Shown: in pieces, positions 57,787-64,000 of the stretch
Layout: every line of letters starts with the position of its first letter
How positions within the stretch are numbered: the first letter of the stretch is position 1
Assembly: GCA_963931865.1 (NCBI GenBank)
Contig: OZ007512.1
Span: 11,354,756 to 11,418,755 of the forward strand
DNA from: Axinella damicornis
Taxonomy: Eukaryota; Porifera; Demospongiae; Axinellida; Axinellidae
Reading direction: 5' to 3'
DNA: 64,000 nucleotides
Position numbers and translations under genes: made by a program
Notes under the pieces: model-generated
Database searches by the model: none
The model's input: only the letters and a program-made list of their open reading frames with translations
What the model was told of the DNA's origin: nothing

Positions 57787-60700
57787 ATGGATGAGCTAGC
57801 TCCGTTCGTTCTGAAAAACGTGCACGGACTCGATGAAGGCGAGAGGAAAGGATCGGGGGCGTATGGAGCGGTGTACAAAGTTACAGTCAACGGGATCCCC
57901 TGCATTGCAAAGCGACTGCACGACATTCTAGTCAACCCACAAGTCCCGCCGAAGGAGAAAGCTTCTATTCACCAAAATTTCCGCGAGGAGTGTATTCTTT
58001 TGAGCAAACTTCGGCATCCACACATTGTGCACTTCGTGGGGGTCCACTATGGAGTCTATGCAGAAAACCTATCTGTTGTCATGGAGTGGCTCCACACAGA
58101 CCTTGCAAGTTTTCTTCAAGACAATTTCGAAAGGCGAGTTACCATTCCTTTATCCACCAAGCTCTCCATTCTTCTCGATATTTCCTATGGGCTGTTGTAT
58201 CTCCACACACACTCTCCAGCTATCATCCATCGTGACCTCACTGCACCCAATATTTTGGTTACAAAAGATGCGAGAGCCAAGATAGCTGACCTTGGGGTAT
58301 CAAAGCTCTTGGACCCCCACACACAGGCAGTGAAGATGTACGCTAGAGTACCTGGAACTCACTTCTATATGCCCCCTGAGGCCTTGAAAGCGAATCCGGT
58401 GTACGATTTTAGATTGGATATCTTTTCCTTCGGTCATCTCACACTATACACTGTCAACCAGGAGTTTCCGCAAGTTCACGAGATCACTGATTACCATCAA
58501 GGTATCATGCAGATTTGGAAGAGGAGGGAGGCCTTTGATAAGATGGGTGACAAGCACTGTCTTTATCCACTAGCCACCCAGTGTCTACAAGACAAGCCAG
58601 AGTCTCGACTAATCACATCTGAACTGAACGAACACTTGAAGCAGCTGTGCACTACGTATCCTAGAAACGTGCAAGAATTCTCACAGATTACTGGTTCTGG
58701 TGAAGCTGAGAAGGTGGGTGGTGCTTTTATGCATTTGTATCTGCATACTGCAACATGTGGAGGTGAGAATGGCTTCTGGGTACGAGGCTTGCAGAGAAGC
58801 CATCTAATGTTAAACTCCCCATATGAGCTAGGTTATGGGATACCATTGTGGCACCCAATGCCATTGGTTAGTAAAGACAGTACATACCTATGTCAATGCT
58901 GAAACAGCAGGCGGTACTGATGTTTTTGAGAACAATGCTACAGTGAAACCTGCCTTAGCTGTCACCTGAATAAGGCAGTCACCTCCACATTGCGGTCAGC
59001 TTGGGAAAGTCCCGAAAATTGAGCCCATAGTCTCCATACTTTACTGTTCTTCTATAGCGGTCACCTGCATAATGCGTAATGCGGTCACGTTGCTCCACCC
59101 CAAGCACGCTATAGCACGCTATAACATTATAGAAAGTGCCAAACTGAACATACAAAAATACAAGTTATTTTACAATACCTTAGTTGTCTTCTTCAATCAA
59201 AGTTGTTCAGTGTGGCCACCTGTCTAATAAGGCCAAATATCTTTGGCCCCCAGGTGACCGCATTAGACAGGTTCCACTGTACATAGACTCTGCTGCTCCA
59301 TGACCTGCCATGAATAACAGTTACCATACCACTTCTGATGGTTAGGTGCCTATGTGGTGGCATTGGAATGTCATTGCATCTCAACTGTGTATCACGATAG
59401 AATTGGTCCCAAATACCCAAATGTCCCATAGTAATTGATGGAATCACTGTGGAATTGAAATAATTTCCCCATTCTCACATCAGTAGGTTTCTTGTAAGAC
59501 CCCACAATGGGTAGTACCAAAATTATGGACAGATCGCAATTCATAGTACGCTCGACTTTTTCTTTTTACTGAGTTCCCTGCTCCATCAATTTGCAGTGTG
59601 TACTGGGTGAAAGTTTTGTAGCCTCGTTCCAGGTCCACGCCCAGCTTTTTGTCGCTTGCAGTACTGAAATGGCGGGGAGGGCCTGGTAAGTTTCTCACGG
59701 TGAGCATGACATATTATAGTCTACGGATGGCAAAATTGTCAGAACGAAGACACTATGTTTTGTGTGTTATTCAACCTTCTACGTGTTCAACACTCGGTGA
59801 GTATGACAGTCGCCCCCTAGCCTCGTTCCCAGGCTCTCGTTCTCGGAAAGGAGAAGAAAGCCTGGTAACATTGGAGGGGTTAAAACGTGGAACTCTGCCG
59901 CCAGGATCTTGGCGGAACCAATCAGATTGCAGAACGAAAGCACGTGAACATGTGACTATTTTGTAGGCGTGTTTACCTTCACTAACGCACGAATTGTAGA
60001 CTCAGAAATGAGCGTCAAGGACGAAGTACCCCTCAAAGGTTGGTAAAAGGCAGATGACAGATGTGCGAGACGGCCACTGGTCTTAGAGCGCTGTTCACTT
60101 CGGTTTGTTTGCGGGATCAGCTCGCTCATCGTCTGTCACCGCTTACGGGATCGACGGTTCGCAAGGTGAGTAGTCCGACTTGCTTGTAAGACGTATCTCG
60201 GATCTCTACAAAGTCGGGGATGCCTGGGGAACGAAGAGTAATATTTCGAATAGCGTGTGACTGATTTGTAACTCACGCGACATTTACCACAAAAGTAGGA
60301 GAAGAACTACTAGTGACAGTAGTGTCCTTTGTTTATCACATGAATGATGACGCGCCGGAAGTCCACGGTTTGACCCCCCCAATGTTACCAGGCTCTCTTC
60401 TCCCTTCCGAGAACGAGAGCCTGGGAACGAGGCTAAGTCGCCCCCCACTAGCCAGATACGTGTGGTATGTTACCTGGTACCTTCGCTCTTCTTGCTGTTC
60501 TGAGCCCCATTCATGTCAAGTCTTTCTACCCTTGACATAGGAATTAGGCCAAATGTTTGAACTAAGTACTATGCTAGTTATCTTGGGCTAGGAATGAGAT
60601 ACGAGGCTGGGATTTGCGCCATTGTGATCAGCATGAATGGAGCATTCCAATGATATCCATTTTGCTGAGGTTGAAATTTTGACCCAAAATCATGAAAAAC

Positions 60701-63229
60701 CATGGATTATAGCCTTTGGTTGAGTGCGATTTTTGACAAAAATGTGACCGAAATTAAAAACCATTTTAAGAACACCATTTGGTTTTGCTGTTTGTTGTGT
60801 ACTGCACTGATGAATAATTTCCTCAATGCCTGGATAACGATATTTGCATTTCCCCAAATAGTGTGATCATAGGAAAGAAACCTACTAGCTAGTGATTACA
60901 GTGGCTTCATGAGGTTCTCCTGTGCTACTTCAGTGTGCTTCAAAACAGCAGATGGATTTATTGCAAGCGGTAGCCACACTCTTGGTAGTGCAACTGGTAG
61001 GGCAATCTCACTACATTGTAGTGCTCCAAGACTAGGGAATTTCCCTAGTTGAGTAATGGGTTTGTGACTAATCGGGAATTTCCCTAGTCGAGTAATGGCT
61101 TTATGACTAATCAATTAATTGAGTACTAAAGGGGAAGTTTGAAAATGCCAGACAGCTTCAGCCAGCTTGACTCACAGTTCCTGTGTTGGCAGTGGAACAG
61201 GTCCGGCTGACCTGGCCACCGTGATCATATTGTCACAACCATGAGCATTCAATAGTTATGGGGTGCCATCTGTGCCAAAAATCACTCTATCGCTACATTT
61301 ATAAATGTGATGCTTACATTTATAAATGTGATCGCTACATTTATAAATGTGAAGCCACATTTATAAATGTGAAGCCACATTTATATATGTGAAGCTACAT
61401 TTATAAATGTGAAGCCACATTTATAAATGTGAAGCTACATTTATATATGTGAGGCCACATTTATAAAAATGTGAAGCTACATTTATAAATGTGAGGCTAC
61501 ATGTGAAGCTACATTTATAAATGTGAAGCTACATTTATAAATGTGAAGCTACATTTATAAATGTGAAGCTACATTTGTAAATGTGAAGCTACATTTATAA
61601 ATGTGAGGCTACATTTGTAAATGTGAAGCTACATTTATAAATGTAGCGATAGAGTGATTTTTGGCACAGATGGCACCCCATAATATGATGGCACCCCATA
61701 AGAGTGATTTTTGGCACAGATGGCACCCCATATTATGTAGCCTCCGATTTTGTTTTACCTGCTCATTGTTACAGCTAGCACTTAGGAAAGACTACATGCA
61801 CATGTACACTAATGTGATTGCCGTCGTGATTGCTATTGTGCACTAACTCAAATGTTTGATTGTTCGGATACTCCCCTGTGGATTATGAGTACATATTTGT
61901 CTTCCTATGTCTTCCTTCCTTCAAGTGTGGTTGGCAGTATCATACTTGTGCTAGCCTCGTTCCCAGGCCATAACCCAGCTTTTCATCGCTTACAGTGTGG
62001 GAGAGCCAGGGAACAAGGTTATGGGTTGTGTTACCTAGGCAACCCCTAGATAATGTAATGCGGATAGTATTTATGGGAGGGGAGTTTTTGGTGAACTATG
62101 AATAATCTCAATGAGCTGTAGCTGTGTAAGCTTTGCCTTTCCCCCTCAGTTGGTGAAGCTGAAAGTTAATAGTCAAAAACACTCTCTTTCAGGAGGAAAC
62201 TGTGGCAATTGCAAAGGGGTTGAATGGGGTGGATACCCAGGAGATTAAGGTCCCAGAGGGGACCACGGACCTTGACAGAATGGTTGCCAGGCAACAGGGC
62301 GAGATAGAGAAGCTACGACAGGAGAAAGAGGAGCTTCAGAATGAATTGCAGCTTGTTCGTTTGGAGGTAAGTGATTATATTGTACTCAGGAATTGCTCGC
62401 CGATCAGCCTTTACAGTTTTGGTAATTCTAGTCGGGATTCTAATCTGGTGTAAATGTGAAACAGCTGCCATAATGCACTTCAGCAACACTGCCTACAAAG
62501 TCAGAGCTCCTTTGAACCTTCCGTATAAGGAAAGGCTGAGGTCAGTGTTGCAAGGATCTTTTAACGCTCAAGTACATGTATATAAGTCTGGACAGTGTTC
62601 AAAATATGAGTGCTGAGACGCACAAGTATCCTCTGAGCATTTGAATCCTTAGAATCCACATATCCCTCACACAATTAACCCGTGGAGTGTATTGAGCCTC
62701 ACAGAGAACAAGATTTGTAGCAAGATGGTATCGTTATGCAAAAGAAACCCTACCCCCTCTGTTCCTAGCCTCATTCCCAGGCCTTCTACACCACCAGTTT
62801 TTGATCGCTTACAGTAAGCGATCAAAACAGTAAGCGACAGTAAGCGATCAAAACCTGGAGGTGTAGAAGGCCTGGGATCGAGGCTACTCTGTTCCTTAAT
62901 TCCATATGACCTCTTTGCTGTAGGCTCAGCTGTACAGGGAAGACTTTGCATCAGAACGACGTGATCGGGAACAAGCACACGGGACAATAGCTGACCTTGA
63001 AGAGCAGCATGGGACCGCCATGGAAACGGCTCGCTCTGAACTCGCTCAAACCCAGTACAACCTTCAAGCTCACAAGGACAGGCTGATAGAAGTGGAACGA
63101 CTGTTCCAGAGGAGAGAGGCAGAAATTGTAAGCCTGACAGAAGAAGCAACGGACAAAGAAACGGAGTTGCAGGCCAAGACGTCCCAAGTCAAGCAGTATA
63201 AGAAGCAGGTGGACTCACTGAAAGACCAG
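57787..63229 (+). CDS. gene F: kinase-coiled coil-UBAN protein (3' end outside window)
   Basis: Three exons seen, all phase 0: 57787-58713, 62193-62366 and 62924-63229. The last ends at a donor, so the gene continues beyond the window. The kinase is intronless and close to gene D: GSGAYG (22-27), Lys42, HRDLTAPN (148-155), DLG (168-170) and PPEAL, so it is predicted active. The second exon is coiled coil (GEIEKLRQEKEELQNEL). The third opens with A-Q-L-Y-x-E-D-F-x-x-E-R-x-x-R-E, an excellent fit to the UBAN ubiquitin-binding motif, followed by about 80 more coiled-coil residues. So one polypeptide joins a kinase to a NEMO/ABIN/optineurin-like ubiquitin reader. Additional exons may lie in the 3.5-kb first intron, though I saw none. 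ATG 57787 aligns with the DELAPF start of gene D. Confidence 0.75.
59818..60435. mobile_element. 618-bp full-length-type TAGCCTCG element with 10-bp duplication
   Basis: Inverted ends of about 65 bp run from TAGCCTCGTTCCCAGGCTC through 'gttctcgg' to 'cctggtaacattgg'. 'agtcgccccc' flanks both sides (59808-59817 and 60436-60445). The core lacks a transposase. It is the longest member of the family seen here. Confidence 0.85.
60545..60770 (-). repeat. dispersed 220-bp repeat, copy 2
   Basis: Reverse complement of the repeat at 23840-24055, with few differences. It is intronic in gene F. Confidence 0.75.
61256..61683. mobile_element. TIR element enclosing a 19-bp tandem array
   Basis: Perfect inverted ends of about 48 bp ('ttatggggtgccatctgtgc' at the left, 'gcacagatggcaccccataa' at the right) enclose about 17 units of 'gctacatttataaatgtga'. 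A partial extra end follows to about 61737. It is intronic in gene F. Confidence 0.9.
61952..62021. mobile_element. 70-bp TAGCCTCG-family MITE
   Basis: 'tagcctcgttcccaggcc' and a decayed right end 'ccagggaacaaggtta' flank a core with 'agcttttcatcgcttac'. Confidence 0.7.
62766..62886. mobile_element. 121-bp TAGCCTCA-family MITE with 'ctctgttcc' duplication
   Basis: Inverted ends 'tagcctcattcccaggcctt' and 'aaggcctgggatcgaggcta' are flanked on both sides by 'ctctgttcc'. It lies 38 bp upstream of the UBAN exon of gene F, next to its acceptor. Confidence 0.85.
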
Positions 63230-63278
63230 GTGAGAGTTTAGGAACATTCTTCATCCCTGATCACCTAGTGTCTGTAGT

Positions 63279-63428
63279 TAGCCTTGTTCCCAAGCCCCCC
63301 CCCCCTCCCCCCTCCCTCCCGTGTGGTGATGAAACGTGAGGAGCCTGGGTTCTCTCTAGGCTGCGACAGAAAGCAAGGAGCTCCTTATACTTTTTGTTGC
63401 TGCACAGGGGAGCCTGGGAACGAGGCTA
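63279..63428. mobile_element. 150-bp TAGCCTTG/CGAGGCTA element
   Basis: Inverted family ends with a C-rich left core and 'gtgaggagcctggg' inside. It is intronic, after the last visible exon of gene F. Confidence 0.65.
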
Positions 63429-63589
63429 GTTCATAGTCCACTTGCGTATCATCACAATGCAGCCTGCACCCAACCCTCTAAACTGTCATTTACATCACCT
63501 CTGCTTGAATTACATGTGGTCACGTAACCCTGTTGCCAGAACCCGCAGCATTGCGTATGCAACATGTGAGCGTCAACTATGCCACGAAA

Positions 63590-63800
63590 CGGTTAACTAT
63601 GAGATTTAAGAAATACCAGTTTGCAGGCAAACTGGTATCTCAACTACTTAGTGCAACTCACTGACCCGAGACAGCCTTCGATCTTTGAAAAGTGTGCATT
63701 ATCTAGATAATGCACACTAAAGTGTGCAATAAGCGATTTAATGCTCCGTCATGTGATCGATTCTGAGGCGTCTGATTTGTTGAGGGTCACGTGAGTTAAC
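63590..63800. repeat. dispersed repeat, reverse copy of the 53168 element
   Basis: 'gtgcattatctagataatgc' and 'gagggtcacgtgag' appear in reverse order and orientation relative to 53168-53340. It has its own short palindrome 'ataccagtttgc' / 'gcaaactggtat' at the left. Confidence 0.8.
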
Positions 63801-63904
63801 ACAGTGGTGTAAACGTCATGACATTGATGGCACGACTGTTTGTACTGGGTTATAAGCAGTGTAGCTGAGACCCCAGTAAGGTATTGACCTTGGGATGTAC
63901 GGTT

Positions 63905-64000
63905 CGCATCTTTAAAATTGATGCCGAGATTCAGAACGCAGTTGCGACATGCATTTGTGGTGCAGCTTTGCCGCTTCTTCCGAAGATGCGGAAGGTTCTT
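63905..64000. repeat. dispersed 'ccggaagg/ttcttccg' repeat, cut by window end
   Basis: 'catctttaaaattgatgccg' and 'gcagctttgccgcttcttccg' match the family at 22375 and 25850. Confidence 0.65.

Noticed and set aside
59649..59966. 105-codon plus-strand frame in intron 1 of gene F
   Set aside because: It spans TAGCCTCG-family element ends and has no acceptor or donor in the right phase.

Overview
The window looks like nuclear DNA of an early-branching animal, most likely a sponge. This is inferred from gene families and genome texture, not from a database match. Genes are split by GT-AG introns. Introns and spacers are packed with short inverted-repeat elements, tandem arrays and long G or C runs. 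No bacterial operon, rRNA, CRISPR or clear tRNA gene is visible. All gene models below were joined by eye from open exons, splice sites and matching intron phases.

Left part (about 3-15.3 kb, + strand): two tandem paralogues, A (2984-9380, 1143 aa) and B (10250-15335, 1124 aa). Each encodes a kinase-like domain, a Roc-type GTPase, a COR region and a Death domain. Both kinase-like domains carry HGD in place of HRD and GFG in place of DFG, so they are probably pseudokinases. The GTPase and Death parts of the two genes are almost identical, whereas the kinase exons have diverged.

Middle part (16.3-34.4 kb, - strand): one complete 16-exon gene for an 824-aa class C receptor of the metabotropic GABA-B type. 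It has a signal peptide, Venus-flytrap domain, seven membrane helices and a cytoplasmic coiled coil. Its introns carry many mobile-element remnants.

Right part (35-64 kb, + strand): a cluster of related kinase genes. There is an internally deleted kinase copy (35052-35522). Gene D (39992-47616) is a kinase followed by coiled coil and a disordered tail with YIPM and YVPM motifs. Gene E (49522-56565) is modelled as coiled coil, UBAN-type ubiquitin-binding motif, kinase and Death domain. Gene F (57787 to beyond 63229) is a kinase followed by coiled coil and a second UBAN motif, and it runs off the window. A broken Death-domain copy lies antisense at 47929-48236.

Taken together, the cluster looks like an innate-immunity or cell-death signalling locus. 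Modules that vertebrates keep on separate proteins (RIPK/IRAK-like kinases, NEMO/ABIN/optineurin-like UBAN coiled coils, Death adaptors, Roco GTPases) appear fused in different combinations. The kinase-UBAN and UBAN-kinase-Death fusions are the best candidates for a previously undescribed system. Functions are inferred from domains only.
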